DNA from: Halodesulfovibrio sp.
GTDB lineage: Bacteria > Desulfobacterota > Desulfovibrionia > Desulfovibrionales > Desulfovibrionaceae
Direction of reading: 5' to 3'
Assembly: GCF_025210605.1 (NCBI RefSeq)
Contig: NZ_JAOARI010000012.1
Location: 1 to 55,307 of the forward strand
Length of the DNA stretch: 55,307 bases
Shown: in pieces, positions 1 to 8,714 of the stretch
Position numbering within the stretch: the first letter of the stretch is position 1
How the letters are laid out: every line of letters starts with the position of its first letter
Notes under the pieces: model-generated
Told to the model about the DNA's origin: nothing
The model's database searches: none
What the model saw: the letters and a program-made list of their open reading frames with translations, nothing else
Program-made: the position numbers and the translations under genes

Positions 1-14
1 ACTTTTGCTTTTTA

Positions 15-75
15 ACAATTTTGTAAAAAACGCGATGTTTTTGTTTGGATAAAATTGTCATATTTACAAAATTGT
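15..75. promoter_or_regulatory. Long-spaced inverted repeat at the left edge
   Basis: ACAATTTTGTAAA at 15-27 is repeated exactly as its reverse complement at 63-75. AAAATTGTCA also occurs twice as a direct repeat (51-60 and 68-77). The stretch is AT-rich and follows the icd terminator, so it may be the control region of a gene lying to the left. The repeats are seen directly; the operator role is inferred and the regulator is unknown. Confidence 0.35.
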
Positions 76-102
76 CAAAAATGAGTTTTTTACATTGCCT
101 TC

Positions 103-141
103 AAAAATAAAAAAAGGGCAGTCTCAATTGAGACTGCCCTT
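103..141 (-). terminator. Rho-independent terminator of icd
   Basis: A perfect stem at 115-140 (AGGGCAGTCTC with its complement) is followed, reading the minus strand, by a T-rich run. It lies 26 bp past the icd stop codon. Confidence 0.85.
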
Positions 142-166
142 CGTATTGGTATCGTAGTAGATAGTA

Positions 167-1309
167 CTACAAAAGACTTCCCACCAGTTCACCGAATGCT
201 TTACAGCCTACGGTTGTGGCATTTTCCATTTGATCTGCAAGGTCACAGGTCACAGTCTTTTGAGAAATAGCCTTACTTACTGCGGTATGAATTGAGTCAG
301 CGGCTTCTGTCCAGCCCAAGTGCTCAAGCATCATGGCACCGGAAAGGATAAGGCTGCCGGGGTTTGCCATGTCTTTTCCTGCAATAGTAGGAGCTGTACC
401 GTGTGTAGGCTCAAAGAATGCCAGATCGTCTGACATATTCACACCCGGAGCAAGCCCGAGACCGCCTACCTGCGCTGCTAATGCATCAGAGAGGTAGTCC
501 CCGTTAAGGTTTGTTGTGGCAAGAACTGAGTATTGTTCAGGGCGGATAAGCGCTTCTTGAAACATAGCATCCGCAATGCGGTCTTTCACAACAATTTTTC
601 CTGCTGCTGGTGCATCTTCTGTCGTTGTCTGTTCTGCAAACTCTTCTGCTGCAACATCATAGCCCCACTGGCGGAATCCACCCTCAGTGTATTTCATGAT
701 GTTTCCTTTATGCACAAGGGTTACGCTTGGCTTACCTTGAGCCACTGCGAATTGCAGCGCCTTACGCACAAGACGTTTAGAACCGTTCGGGGTAATCGGC
801 TTTAAACCTATCCCTGCATCAGGACTGACAGTAACACCAAGCTCATCGCGGAAGAAAGCGATAAGGCGTTTGGCTTCGTCGCTGCCGGACTGGAATTCGA
901 TACCGGCATACACATCTTCTGTGTTTTCGCGGAATACAACCATATCAACAAGATCAGGACGTTTGACGGGTGACATAATGCCTTCATAGTACCGGATAGG
1001 ACGAATGCAGGCATATAAATCAAGTGTTTGGCGCAGGGTTACGTTAAGACTTCTGAACCCTTTTCCAACAGGCGTCATGAGTGGGCCTTTCATGGCAAGC
1101 TCGGCACTCTGCAACGCAGTTATGGTATCCTGCGGCAGATATTCGCCTGTTTCCTTAAATGCTTTCTCTCCGGCAAGAAGCTCCTTAAATTCCAAGGAAC
1201 GTTCCTTACCGTACGCTTTTTCAATCGCAGCATTAAGAACCGGACGTGCGGCTTCCCACACTTCTTTGCCGATTCCATCGCCTTCGATAAAATACACTGT
1301 TTTTTGCAC
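167..1309 (-). CDS. icd: Isocitrate dehydrogenase (NADP-type)
   Basis: Oxidative decarboxylation of isocitrate to 2-oxoglutarate in the cytoplasm. In a sulfate reducer this feeds glutamate synthesis or an incomplete TCA branch. The protein has 380 residues, about the size of known Desulfovibrio enzymes. The substrate-binding segment RSLNVTLRQTLDLYACIRP, the following FRENTEDVYAGIE and the C-terminal PTHGTAPTIAGKDMANP are all intact. The start is the GTG at 1309, preceded by AAGGAG (1319-1324) at 9 bp; the longer reading frame to 1420 has no ribosome-binding site and adds residues foreign to the family. The gene is monocistronic with its own terminator. Paired TACATTTTT repeats lie in the upstream region. 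Cofactor specificity is inferred from the family. Confidence 0.95.
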   Translation of the reverse strand: MQKTVYFIEGDGIGKEVWEAARPVLNAAIEKAYGKERSLEFKELLAGEKAFKETGEYLPQDTITALQSAELAMKGPLMTPVGKGFRSLNVTLRQTLDLYACIRPIRYYEGIMSPVKRPDLVDMVVFRENTEDVYAGIEFQSGSDEAKRLIAFFRDELGVTVSPDAGIGLKPITPNGSKRLVRKALQFAVAQGKPSVTLVHKGNIMKYTEGGFRQWGYDVAAEEFAEQTTTEDAPAAGKIVVKDRIADAMFQEALIRPEQYSVLATTNLNGDYLSDALAAQVGGLGLAPGVNMSDDLAFFEPTHGTAPTIAGKDMANPGSLILSGAMMLEHLGWTEAADSIHTAVSKAISQKTVTCDLADQMENATTVGCKAFGELVGSLL

Positions 1310-1325
1310 GGATGAACTCTCCTTG

Positions 1326-1447
1326 TTACATGTAAAAATGTAGTTTGATCGGGAACGATAGCCCGAACTGCCGGAGCTTTGCAAGAGTTCTAAAAGCACT
1401 ATTTCACTGTTTTTACACAATATCCTTAATTTATTACAAAAATGTAA
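1326..1447 (-). promoter_or_regulatory. Candidate icd control region with repeated palindromes
   Basis: TTACATGTAA (1326-1335) and TTACAAAAATGTAA (1434-1447) are perfect inverted repeats upstream of icd. On the minus strand TACATTTTT occurs in both, 104 bp apart. A promoter cannot be placed confidently. Operator function is inference. Confidence 0.35.
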
Positions 1448-1466
1448 ATATAGAACATGCGTAAAA

Positions 1467-1497
1467 AGAAGCCTCTGAATATCATCCAGAGGCTTTC
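1467..1497 (-). terminator. Terminator of the DsbA-like gene
   Basis: The stem AAGCCTCTG / CAGAGGCTT (1470-1492) is followed on the minus strand by a T-run. It sits about 50 bp beyond the stop of the thiol oxidoreductase gene. Confidence 0.75.
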
Positions 1498-1545
1498 ATT
1501 ATTTTGTATGACCAACGCGCAACAGCGCTTTGATCTATTGAGTTA

Positions 1546-2328
1546 TTACTGCTTGTTTTCATGGTCTAAAGCAATTTCAACTGCTTCAGAGTATAAATCA
1601 AGCGGCAACGCTCCACGGATAAGGATGTTGTTTACAAGGAAATACGGTGTGCCTTCAAGTTCAAGCGCTTTTGCGTCTGCCATATCTTGTTCAATAATGG
1701 CGTTTACGGCATCGGTGCGCGCTTCTTCAGCAAGCTTTTCTGGATCAAGCCCAACTTTTTTAGCAGCCTGTTTCATAAATGGCTCACCTTCTGCCATGAG
1801 TTTTTCACGGTTGGCGAAAAACTCATCATACAGCTTCCATGCTTTTGCGGAATCCAAATTGTTTGCCGCTACAAAGTACTGAGAAGCAAGATGGGCGTTG
1901 TCGTGAGAAGCAAGCGGATAGTTTTTGAATATAAGGCGAACTGTTTTGCCGTAATGTGACATAAGGCTGTTTAATGTGTACGCTGCCCGCTCACAGTAAG
2001 GGCAGGTAAAGTCAGAAAAAGCAACGATAGTAATAGGTGCATCTGCATTACCGCGAATAGCGCGTCCACTTAAGGCGACATTTTTAGGAACAGCTACATC
2101 TTGCTTCCATTGTTTTTTCATGGCTGCAATTTTAGCTTTCGAGTTACCTTCGCGCAGCGCCAACAGAACCTGCTCGCTGTTTTCTCGGACTATATCGAGT
2201 AAAATATCCGGATTCTCGCGCAGGATAGATTCTATTTGAGCCTTCAGCTCGTCGTTAGCATCAGCAGAAGCTGTCTGTGGGATAAGAAGCAGTAATGCGA
2301 ATACTGCCATAAGAATTCTTTGAACCAT
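1546..2328 (-). CDS. Periplasmic DsbA/ScsC-like thiol:disulfide oxidoreductase
   Basis: The 260-residue precursor has a signal peptide (residues 1-22, hydrophobic core then ending in TASA). A helical N-terminal segment (about 25-75, ILRENPDILLDIVREN) resembles the oligomerisation region of ScsC-type proteins. The thioredoxin/DsbA fold follows, with active site CPYC at C109-C112 and a cis-proline segment GTPYF near the C-terminus. It probably forms or isomerises disulfides in the periplasm; whether it oxidises (DsbA-like) or isomerises (ScsC-like) cannot be told from sequence. The start at 2328 has GGAGG (2333-2337) just upstream, whereas the upstream extension to 2577 lacks a ribosome-binding site. 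The DsbB-like gene at 20236 is a possible electron acceptor. Confidence 0.88.
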   Translation of the reverse strand: MVQRILMAVFALLLLIPQTASADANDELKAQIESILRENPDILLDIVRENSEQVLLALREGNSKAKIAAMKKQWKQDVAVPKNVALSGRAIRGNADAPITIVAFSDFTCPYCERAAYTLNSLMSHYGKTVRLIFKNYPLASHDNAHLASQYFVAANNLDSAKAWKLYDEFFANREKLMAEGEPFMKQAAKKVGLDPEKLAEEARTDAVNAIIEQDMADAKALELEGTPYFLVNNILIRGALPLDLYSEAVEIALDHENKQ

Positions 2329-2746
2329 GCATCCTCCGGACCGGTCTTTCAGAAAGTTTAGGGGCACAAAAAAGAATTGCCGTGACAGGCGAACTGAGTT
2401 GAGTAGTACCAAGTGACTGCATACTCGAAAATTAGTGTACTGTCTGTTCAAACAACTACAACGGCAAAAGGCATATTTTTCGTTATGCCGTATTGCTTTA
2501 TAGTGCAATAAACCTGAGGTTACAGACAATACTATTCCTTCGTCCGCCATTTGTTCATACAGCGCATTTTTTTTCAAGTTAAAATATAATGCTGGACGGT
2601 CAGTATACTAAAGCTGTCACCATAACTGCAAGTAATATCAAATTGCAGTGCACTTACAAGTCAGTTATAGAGCTTCAATACCGAATAAATAACGATGCCA
2701 ACCAAGGGCATCGTATACCGCCATACGATTGCAAGGAGACAGGGAC
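2329..2746. other. Divergent control region between dsbA-like gene and asnS
   Basis: This gap holds the promoters of two divergent genes, none of which I can place with confidence. The one clear structure is a stem ACGATGCC / GGCATCGT (2692-2699 with 2707-2714) in the asnS leader, 33 bp before its start codon. No gene is visible. Confidence 0.4.
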
Positions 2747-4135
2747 ATGCGTAGAACTCCCATAGTTGATGCACTACAGGCAGAACAGGCTGCCAGTGAA
2801 ATTAAAATTTGTGGCTGGGTGCGTACCCGCCGTGACGCCAAAGGCTTTTCTTTTCTTGAGTTGAATGACGGCTCCTGTCTCAAAAACTTGCAGGCTATTG
2901 TCGATGAGTCAGTTCCTACGTACGAAATTATCAAAGGCATAACCACTGGTGCAGCTGTAGAGGTTATCGGTGAACTTGTTGCTTCCCCTGGCAAAGGGCA
3001 AAAATGGGAAGTACGCGTAACGGAACTTAAAATGCTCGGTGCTGCGGATGCAGACGACTTCCCGTTACAGAAAAAACGTCATTCCGATGAATTTCTGCGC
3101 CAGATTGCTCACCTTCGTCCACGCACAAACAAATATGGTGCAGCATTTCGTATCCGTTCAGAAGCATCCTTTGCCATACATAAATTTTATCGCGACAAAG
3201 GCTTCTTTAACGTCCACACACCAATTCTCACAGGCTCTGACTGCGAAGGTGCGGGCGAAATGTTCCGTGTTTCTACCTTGCCAGCAACCGGCGTAGAAGC
3301 TCCAAAAGAAGGCTCTGTTTTTGAAAACGACTTCTTCGGTCGTGAAGCAAACCTTACAGTATCCGGTCAGCTTGAAGCAGAACTGCTCGCTATGGGGCTT
3401 GGTAAAGTTTACACCTTCGGACCAACATTCCGTGCTGAAAATTCCAATACGCCGCGCCACGCAGCAGAATTCTGGATGATTGAGCCAGAAGTTGCCTTTG
3501 CTGATAATGAAGACAACATGGATCTCGCAGAAGAAATGACCAAGTATGTAGTAAAACACATTCTAGATAACTGCGCAGATGACATTGAATTGTTCGCAAA
3601 ATTCGTCGACAAAGAGTTGATGGGACGCCTCGAAAACATCATCAACGAGCCGTTTGCGCGTGTAACGTACACAGAAGCTGTTGAGTTGTTGTTAGCTGCG
3701 AAGAAAAAGAAATGGGAATTCCCAGTTGAGTGGGGAATCGACCTTCAGACAGAGCACGAACGCTACCTCGCAGAAGAGCATTTCAAAAAGCCTGTCATTG
3801 TATACGACTACCCTAAAGACATTAAAGCATTCTACATGCGCATGAACGACGACGGAAAAACCGTTGCCGCCATGGACGTGCTTGTACCACGTATCGGTGA
3901 ATTAATTGGCGGTTCACAGCGTGAAGAACGTATGGATGTTCTTCTCGAACGCATCAACGAAATGGGACAGAATCCTGAAGATTACTGGTGGTACACCGAT
4001 CTTCGTCGCTTCGGTTCCGTGCCGCACGCTGGCTTCGGCATGGGCTTCGAGCGTTTGCTCATGCTTGTAACTGGCATTACAAACATTCGTGACGTAATCC
4101 CGTTCCCTCGCACTCCGCAGCATATTGAATTTTAA
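2747..4135 (+). CDS. asnS: Asparaginyl-tRNA synthetase
   Basis: Charges tRNA-Asn with asparagine (class IIb synthetase, cytoplasm). The 462-residue length matches the family (about 466 in E. coli). The N-terminal OB-fold anticodon-binding domain carries [21 protein letters not shown]. The class II core shows motif 2 ([21 protein letters not shown]), and motif 3 lies near the C-terminus ([15 protein letters not shown]). The ATG at 2747 is chosen because AAGGAG (2733-2738) lies 8 bp upstream; an in-frame TTG at 2729 would overlap that site. The leader contains a hairpin. A strong terminator follows at 4171-4206. Confidence 0.97.
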   Translation: MRRTPIVDALQAEQAASEIKICGWVRTRRDAKGFSFLELNDGSCLKNLQAIVDESVPTYEIIKGITTGAAVEVIGELVASPGKGQKWEVRVTELKMLGAADADDFPLQKKRHSDEFLRQIAHLRPRTNKYGAAFRIRSEASFAIHKFYRDKGFFNVHTPILTGSDCEGAGEMFRVSTLPATGVEAPKEGSVFENDFFGREANLTVSGQLEAELLAMGLGKVYTFGPTFRAENSNTPRHAAEFWMIEPEVAFADNEDNMDLAEEMTKYVVKHILDNCADDIELFAKFVDKELMGRLENIINEPFARVTYTEAVELLLAAKKKKWEFPVEWGIDLQTEHERYLAEEHFKKPVIVYDYPKDIKAFYMRMNDDGKTVAAMDVLVPRIGELIGGSQREERMDVLLERINEMGQNPEDYWWYTDLRRFGSVPHAGFGMGFERLLMLVTGITNIRDVIPFPRTPQHIEF

Positions 4136-4170
4136 TCGCTAGAAGCGGTCAGTACGCAAATATTACAGCA

Positions 4171-4206
4171 AAGGGTGGAAGGTTTCTTCTGCCCTTTTTG
4201 TTGTTT
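4171..4206 (+). terminator. Terminator of asnS
   Basis: A 9-bp stem (4173-4181 with 4186-4194, including two G-T wobbles) with a GTTT loop is followed by TTTTTGTTGTTT. Confidence 0.85.
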
Positions 4207-4235
4207 GAGTTACGACTATTTTCTGAGGGGAGAGT

Positions 4236-4679
4236 GTCTCCGACGGCGCTGCCGCGGGCTTTAAGAACCTTTTTCGAAGAAAGGTCTCAACGTTCCGTTA
4301 CCTTGTGCCTTCGGCGACCAGAGAACCTTCTTGAAAGAAGGTTCTCTGGACTCTCCCAGAACTTTTACCCGCGAGGCCAGCACGTTTTTTACACCACCTC
4401 GCGGCTTACGCCTCACTACCTTTCCTTATCCTTGTATACTGTTGCATCATGAGTCCTTTTGATGCGAGCCTATTCAAAATCAAAATAGTACATGCAAAAG
4501 GCTGTCCTACATATGAAGGACAGCCTTTTTGTTTAAACTAGCTTTGCTAAGCCGTACAGAGACATATGCGACGGGGTGTCCTCGCATAATAAAAAGTTTT
4601 GAAGGGGGGCTGGGGGAAACTTTGCAAAAGTTTCAGCCCAGCCGTCGGAGACAACAAACTACGGCACGCCGTTGGAGAC
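4236..4679 (-). mobile_element. Intergenic repeat element, copy A (MITE-like, 12-bp inverted ends)
   Basis: The element starts with GTCTCCGACGGC at 4236-4247 and ends with the exact reverse complement at 4641-4652. A second, one-mismatch copy of that end lies at 4668-4679. Inside are an AAGAACCTT/AAGGT hairpin, a CGCGAGG...CCTCGCGG stem (4371-4413), a terminator-like hairpin (4496-4534) and a GAAACTTTTGC / GCAAAAGTTTC stem. No coding capacity is evident. Oriented by the GGGCTGAAAC end, it lies 19 bp downstream of sdaA. Copies B (22309) and C (54828) share the same order of parts. Confidence 0.75.
4496..4534 (+). terminator. Terminator hairpin inside repeat copy A
   Basis: AAAAGGCTGTCCT pairs with AGGACAGCCTTTT around an 8-nt loop, followed by TTTTTGTTT. 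The equivalent hairpins in copies B and C have a different stem sequence but the same shape. Confidence 0.75.
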
Positions 4680-4697
4680 AATAATCTTCAGGGATAA

Positions 4698-5915
4698 CTA
4701 TTTATTTCCCTGACAACGTCCAGCGTATGCTTTGGCAAGTCCGCCAGTAGACGTTTCGCGATAGAGGCTTGGGAGGTCGTGCCCTGTCTGTTTCATAACG
4801 TGGACAACTTCATCAAAAGTTATGTGGTGAGTTCCATCTGAAAGTATTGCCATTTGCGCGCATGAAAGAGCACGAGTGGCAGCACAAGCGTTGCGTTCAA
4901 TGCAAGGAATTTGCACCAGACCATCAACAGGATCGCATGTAAGTCCTAAGTGATGTTCCAGTCCCATTTCTGCTGCATATTCAATCTGCCGTAATGTTCC
5001 ACCAAGCAGTTCGGCTGCTGCGCCCGCTGCCATTGCACACGCTGAGCCGACTTCACCCTGACAGCCAACCTCTGCGCCAGAAATTGACCCATTAAATTTA
5101 ATAACATTTCCGAACAGTGCTGCTGTTCCTAAAGCACGAAGGATATCAATGCGCTTCAATTGCTGTTGTTCTTGCAGGTAGTACAAAACAGCGGGAACTA
5201 CACCGCTCGCGCCGCACGTCGGTGACGTTACGATAATACCGCCCCCTGCATTCTCTTCTGAAACAGCAAGTGCGTAGGATGTAATAAGCCCTGTTTGCTG
5301 CATCTCATCTGATGCGTTGCGGCATCGTCTATGATATCGCCATGCCTGTCTGCTTAGCCCGATGGAACCCGGTAAAACACCTTGGTTTTCCAACCCGCGC
5401 TTTACAGCCGTTTCCATTGTCTCCCAAACAGTATCAAGGAACGTGAATATTGATTCCCCTTCGCACTCCACTACATATTCCCAGTATGTAATGCCTTTCT
5501 GCGAACAGTACTCCATAATATCTTTGACTGTTGTTAACGGGTAGACAGCGTCGCTTTCTTGCTCTTTATCACCAAGCTCCCGGATTGCACCGCCGCCAAC
5601 GCTGAAGAATGTGCGAGATCCTAACAGGGTGTCCTGTTCGTCAAACGCTTCGAATTTCATAGCGTTTGGATGTTCCGGCAAGCATGTTTCAGGGTGCCAT
5701 TTAACCTGAGTGTACTCTTTGCCGAGCACTTCCAGTACAGCTTGATCTGTAAGGTGACCTTTTCCTGTTGCTGCAAGGCTTTCGTACAGATGAACTACGT
5801 ACCTGAAGGCATGCGTGTACTGTTGTAAAAAGAGTTCTGCCGCTCTTTTGGGTCCCATAGTGTGGCTAGAAGATGGCCCGACGCCAATTCTGTATAATTC
5901 ACGAATGGATTTCAT
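4698..5915 (-). CDS. sdaA: L-serine ammonia-lyase (iron-sulfur L-serine dehydratase)
   Basis: Deaminates L-serine to pyruvate and ammonia. It is the single-chain bacterial form: N-terminal beta domain (SIRELYRIGVGPSSSHTMGP, the typical opening) followed by the catalytic alpha domain. Cysteines in PTCGASGVVPA, GLTCDP and QIPCIERNA match the positions expected to bind the oxygen-labile [4Fe-4S] cluster. GCQGEVGSACAMAAG is also conserved. At 405 residues it is slightly shorter than the E. coli enzyme (about 454). The start codon at 5915 begins the family-typical N-terminus; its ribosome-binding site (GGAG...GTAGG) is modest. The gene is monocistronic, and repeat copy A begins 19 bp after its stop. 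Confidence 0.95.
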   Translation of the reverse strand: MKSIRELYRIGVGPSSSHTMGPKRAAELFLQQYTHAFRYVVHLYESLAATGKGHLTDQAVLEVLGKEYTQVKWHPETCLPEHPNAMKFEAFDEQDTLLGSRTFFSVGGGAIRELGDKEQESDAVYPLTTVKDIMEYCSQKGITYWEYVVECEGESIFTFLDTVWETMETAVKRGLENQGVLPGSIGLSRQAWRYHRRCRNASDEMQQTGLITSYALAVSEENAGGGIIVTSPTCGASGVVPAVLYYLQEQQQLKRIDILRALGTAALFGNVIKFNGSISGAEVGCQGEVGSACAMAAGAAAELLGGTLRQIEYAAEMGLEHHLGLTCDPVDGLVQIPCIERNACAATRALSCAQMAILSDGTHHITFDEVVHVMKQTGHDLPSLYRETSTGGLAKAYAGRCQGNK

Positions 5916-6403
5916 ACCTACTCATCTCCATTTCAAATGTAGAATTGTCTGCCGCTACGACCCCAACATTGCGGTTTAACAATTTTTTACATTTTTTGAA
6001 AAAGTATTTTTTCCTACTCAACCCCAGAGTGTTGCACACAATCAAAATTGCGCTCGAGAAGCAAGCTTTTCTAAAACGTTTTTCCTATCTTATTAGAATA
6101 GCTAAACACTGTTCACTCTTCGAGGGTAAGTAATCCCTGCCGTAAATAACAGTATGATGGCGAAAAAAGCAATCTTTACTCCTAATAAGTGAAGATAACA
6201 GTAGCACTCTCACTAGTGTTTGCAGCTGTTTTATGCAGTGCTGTTATTCATGTAATTGCCTGATTTAGCTTGCAAATTGCAGAGCTTGAGATTAGGTGAG
6301 TGCTACTTCATTTTTCAAAATTGACCAGATGAATATAGGTCGAAACGGTGATGAGAGTCTAAGGGGAAAGGCTGCTTGTCATTAACTTGCATTAGGAGAG
6401 AAT
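5916..6403. other. Intergenic region between sdaA and the FadL-like gene
   Basis: This AT-rich 488-bp divergent gap must carry promoters for both neighbours. I see imperfect AACAGTAGCACT / AGTGCTGTT arms (around 6196-6247) but no convincing gene, terminator or known riboswitch. The 86-codon reading frame at 5873-6133 has no supporting features. Confidence 0.3.
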
Positions 6404-7636
6404 GTGACTCGTCGCGTAATCAAACTCATTGTTATCTGTACTATGGTATTAAGTGCTGTTTCTGCTCAAGCAGCAGGGTTCGGTATTTATGAATACAGTG
6501 CTCGTGCAAACGCACTCGGCAACTCTGTTATGGCTGGTAAGGCAGACCCTTCCTCAATTGCAGTTAACCCTGCACAGGTAACCCAGCTTGAAGGCACTCA
6601 GCTTGCTGTAGGTGCTACCGGTATTTACCCTTCAGCTACTGTAAAAATTGACTCACCTGCGGAAGACGCCGGTTCTTACGATGGTAAAAGCAGTGTTTGG
6701 ACTATGCCGCATCTGTACGTAACTCATGCGCTTACTGATGAGCTGTACCTTGGCGTTGGCACATTCGCCCGCTTTGGTCTCGGCACTAAGTTCGATGAAG
6801 AATGGGCAGGCGCAAGTGACGTGCACGACGTACGTATCCGTTCATTCTCTATCAACCCTGTTATCGGGTACAAAGTAACTAAGAACTTCTCAGTTGCTGC
6901 TGGACCTGAAATTATGTGGTTCGATTTCCTTCTTAAAAAGAAAACCGGTCACCCTCGTGTTCCGGGTTACCTCGATACAGAAATGTCCGGTGACAGCTGG
7001 GGCGCAGGTTTCACTCTTGGTGCTCGCTACCAGTTCAATGACTGGCTTTCTGCTGGTGCAAGCTACCGTTCTGAGGTTCGTCAGGATGTTGAAGGCGACA
7101 TCACAATGGATGCAGGCAGCATGCGTCTTTTAGATACTAGCGCTTCCGGCAAAATTACTCTTCCGCAGCAGATCGGCATTGGTTTCAACGTAAAACCAAC
7201 AGACAAGTTGAGCGTAGAAGTTGGCGCAACTTGGATTGGCTGGAGCAGCTACAGCGAACTTTGTGTAAAGTTTGATGGCGGTCCATTCGAAAAGAAAAGT
7301 GATTACAAAGATACATGGCGCTACAACATTGGTGCTGAATACAACATCAATGATAACTGGGATGTACGTGCCAGCTATGTATACGATAACTCACCGCTTA
7401 ACAGTGACAGTTTGAGTTACATGGTTCCTGCAAGTGATCGCCAGTTGTTTGGTGTAGGCGCAGGTTGGCATGATAACAGCTGGTCTGTTGACGTAAGCTA
7501 CACATACTTGCTCATGGCTGAACGTTCCTTCTCTGTTCATGCTGCTAAGTCTACTGGCATGCCATACACTCAGAGTGGCGAATTTAAAGACGGTGATGCA
7601 CACCTTTTGGCACTCACTATTGGCTACAAATTCTAA
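6404..7636 (+). CDS. Outer-membrane FadL/TodX-family transporter
   Basis: A 410-residue outer-membrane beta-barrel precursor, expected to take up long-chain fatty acids or other hydrophobic compounds. It has a signal peptide (residues 1-23, ending in AQA) followed by the FadL hallmark GFGIYEYSARANALGNSVMAG and the NPAQV (NPA-type) segment. The remainder alternates aromatic-rich strands and ends in the barrel-closing GYKF. The GTG start at 6404 follows AGGAG with 5-bp spacing. The gene is monocistronic, closed by tandem terminators. Family membership is firm; the substrate cannot be read from the sequence. Confidence 0.9.
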   Translation: MTRRVIKLIVICTMVLSAVSAQAAGFGIYEYSARANALGNSVMAGKADPSSIAVNPAQVTQLEGTQLAVGATGIYPSATVKIDSPAEDAGSYDGKSSVWTMPHLYVTHALTDELYLGVGTFARFGLGTKFDEEWAGASDVHDVRIRSFSINPVIGYKVTKNFSVAAGPEIMWFDFLLKKKTGHPRVPGYLDTEMSGDSWGAGFTLGARYQFNDWLSAGASYRSEVRQDVEGDITMDAGSMRLLDTSASGKITLPQQIGIGFNVKPTDKLSVEVGATWIGWSSYSELCVKFDGGPFEKKSDYKDTWRYNIGAEYNINDNWDVRASYVYDNSPLNSDSLSYMVPASDRQLFGVGAGWHDNSWSVDVSYTYLLMAERSFSVHAAKSTGMPYTQSGEFKDGDAHLLALTIGYKF

Positions 7637-7712
7637 TTTGAAGAATTCTTCAGCAGAGCTGGTTACGGATACTACCCTGTAGATGACCTTTCTAGCTTTC
7701 TGATCTTTTTTA

Positions 7713-7742
7713 GGCGGCTGCTCAAGAGCAGTCGCCTTTTTT
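7713..7742 (+). terminator. First terminator after the FadL-like gene
   Basis: The stem GGCGGCTGCT / AGCAGTCGCC (one G-T wobble) with a CAAG loop is followed by TTTTTT. Confidence 0.85.
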
Positions 7743-7756
7743 AGTATTCAATACAT

Positions 7757-7806
7757 AAGCCCCTGAACATACTCTATGAGAGTATCATTCAGGGGCTTTT
7801 TTATTC
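7757..7806 (+). terminator. Second terminator after the FadL-like gene
   Basis: AAGCCCCTGAA (7757-7767) pairs with TTCAGGGGCTT (7788-7798), with an inner ATACTC/GAGTAT stem, followed by a T-run. It forms a tandem terminator with the hairpin at 7713 and also separates the convergent gene at 7874. Confidence 0.8.
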
Positions 7807-7873
7807 TTCGGGAAAACTGGTTATCACACAGCGAGGTACATACTTATCCTGAAGAAAGGGGTATTTGTTGCTG

Positions 7874-8365
7874 TTAGTTTTTACCGCAGCATTTTTTGTA
7901 CTTCTTGCCGGAATTGCAAGGACACGGCTCGTTACGACCTACTTTAGGAGTTTCTCGGCGGTAGGTGTCGTGGTTTTGAACCATACCTTCAACGTAGTAC
8001 CAGTTTTCTCCTTCTTTACGGAAGAAGCTATGCTCGTGCAGTTCCTGAGGTACGCCGCCGAGTTTGTAGTGCGCTACAAACTCTACTTCGCCAACTTCGT
8101 CTTCTGCGCTACCAGCTTTGGTGTCCAGAATTTCAAGTCCGGTCCATGTGATCTGTTCAGACCATTCTTTAATTTCATCTACAGAAAGGTCGCCGCGCAT
8201 TTCAGGGTGCATGGAGGTTCCAAGGTATTCATACATTCCTTTTACATGAGAAGAGTAACGGGAACGCATTAAGGCTTCTGCTGTAGGTGCAGGAGTTTCG
8301 CCGGAAATAATAGGCTCACAACAGGCTGCAAATTCAAGTTCGGAACCGCAAGGACATTTGGACAT
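7874..8365 (-). CDS. YchJ-like SEC-C motif protein
   Basis: A 163-residue protein of the YchJ/UPF0225 type. It has an N-terminal zinc-binding [16 protein letters not shown], a central NTF2-like fold, and a C-terminal SEC-C motif [17 protein letters not shown]. Two zinc-binding SEC-C-type ends are the signature of this family; the molecular role is not established. The start at 8365 follows AAGGAAG and begins directly at the first motif; a 24-codon upstream extension has no ribosome-binding site. It is transcribed alone and converges with the FadL-like gene. Confidence 0.88.
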   Translation of the reverse strand: MSKCPCGSELEFAACCEPIISGETPAPTAEALMRSRYSSHVKGMYEYLGTSMHPEMRGDLSVDEIKEWSEQITWTGLEILDTKAGSAEDEVGEVEFVAHYKLGGVPQELHEHSFFRKEGENWYYVEGMVQNHDTYRRETPKVGRNEPCPCNSGKKYKKCCGKN

Positions 8366-8714
8366 GGTCACTTCCTTATATCTATTTAAAATTTTGAATA
8401 TAGCTACATTGTTATTGCACAAGTGCGCATACTGCACTGTAAAAAAAGTGGGTGGCAGGCTGCTACACCATATGCAAGTTGCAAACTGTTATTTTCAAGA
8501 TGATTACAGTACGCAGCTGAGTGGGTACAACATTCAATATAGTCTGGCAAGTATGCAGTATTATCCCAAAATAATTGGAACTTTATAATAGCATCTATAC
8601 TTGTTTGCTGTGATATTCTTGCACAAGCACTCATCTAACGTTCCTTTCTGTATGCAGAGGGGACAAACTACGCGGCGTATAATACCCCTTTAATCAATAT
8701 GGGACGATTGCAAC
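8366..8714. other. Divergent intergenic region before the PilZ gene
   Basis: I see no gene, clear promoter or terminator here. A 76-codon minus-strand frame (8404-8634) lacks a ribosome-binding site and family features. Confidence 0.3.

Noticed and set aside
5873..6133. 86-codon plus-strand frame between sdaA and the FadL-like gene
   Set aside because: It starts inside sdaA antisense, lacks a ribosome-binding site and has no recognisable domain.
6155..6170. Sigma-54-like TGGC...GCA upstream of the FadL-like gene
   Set aside because: Spacing and the -12 element do not match TGGCAC-N5-TTGC.
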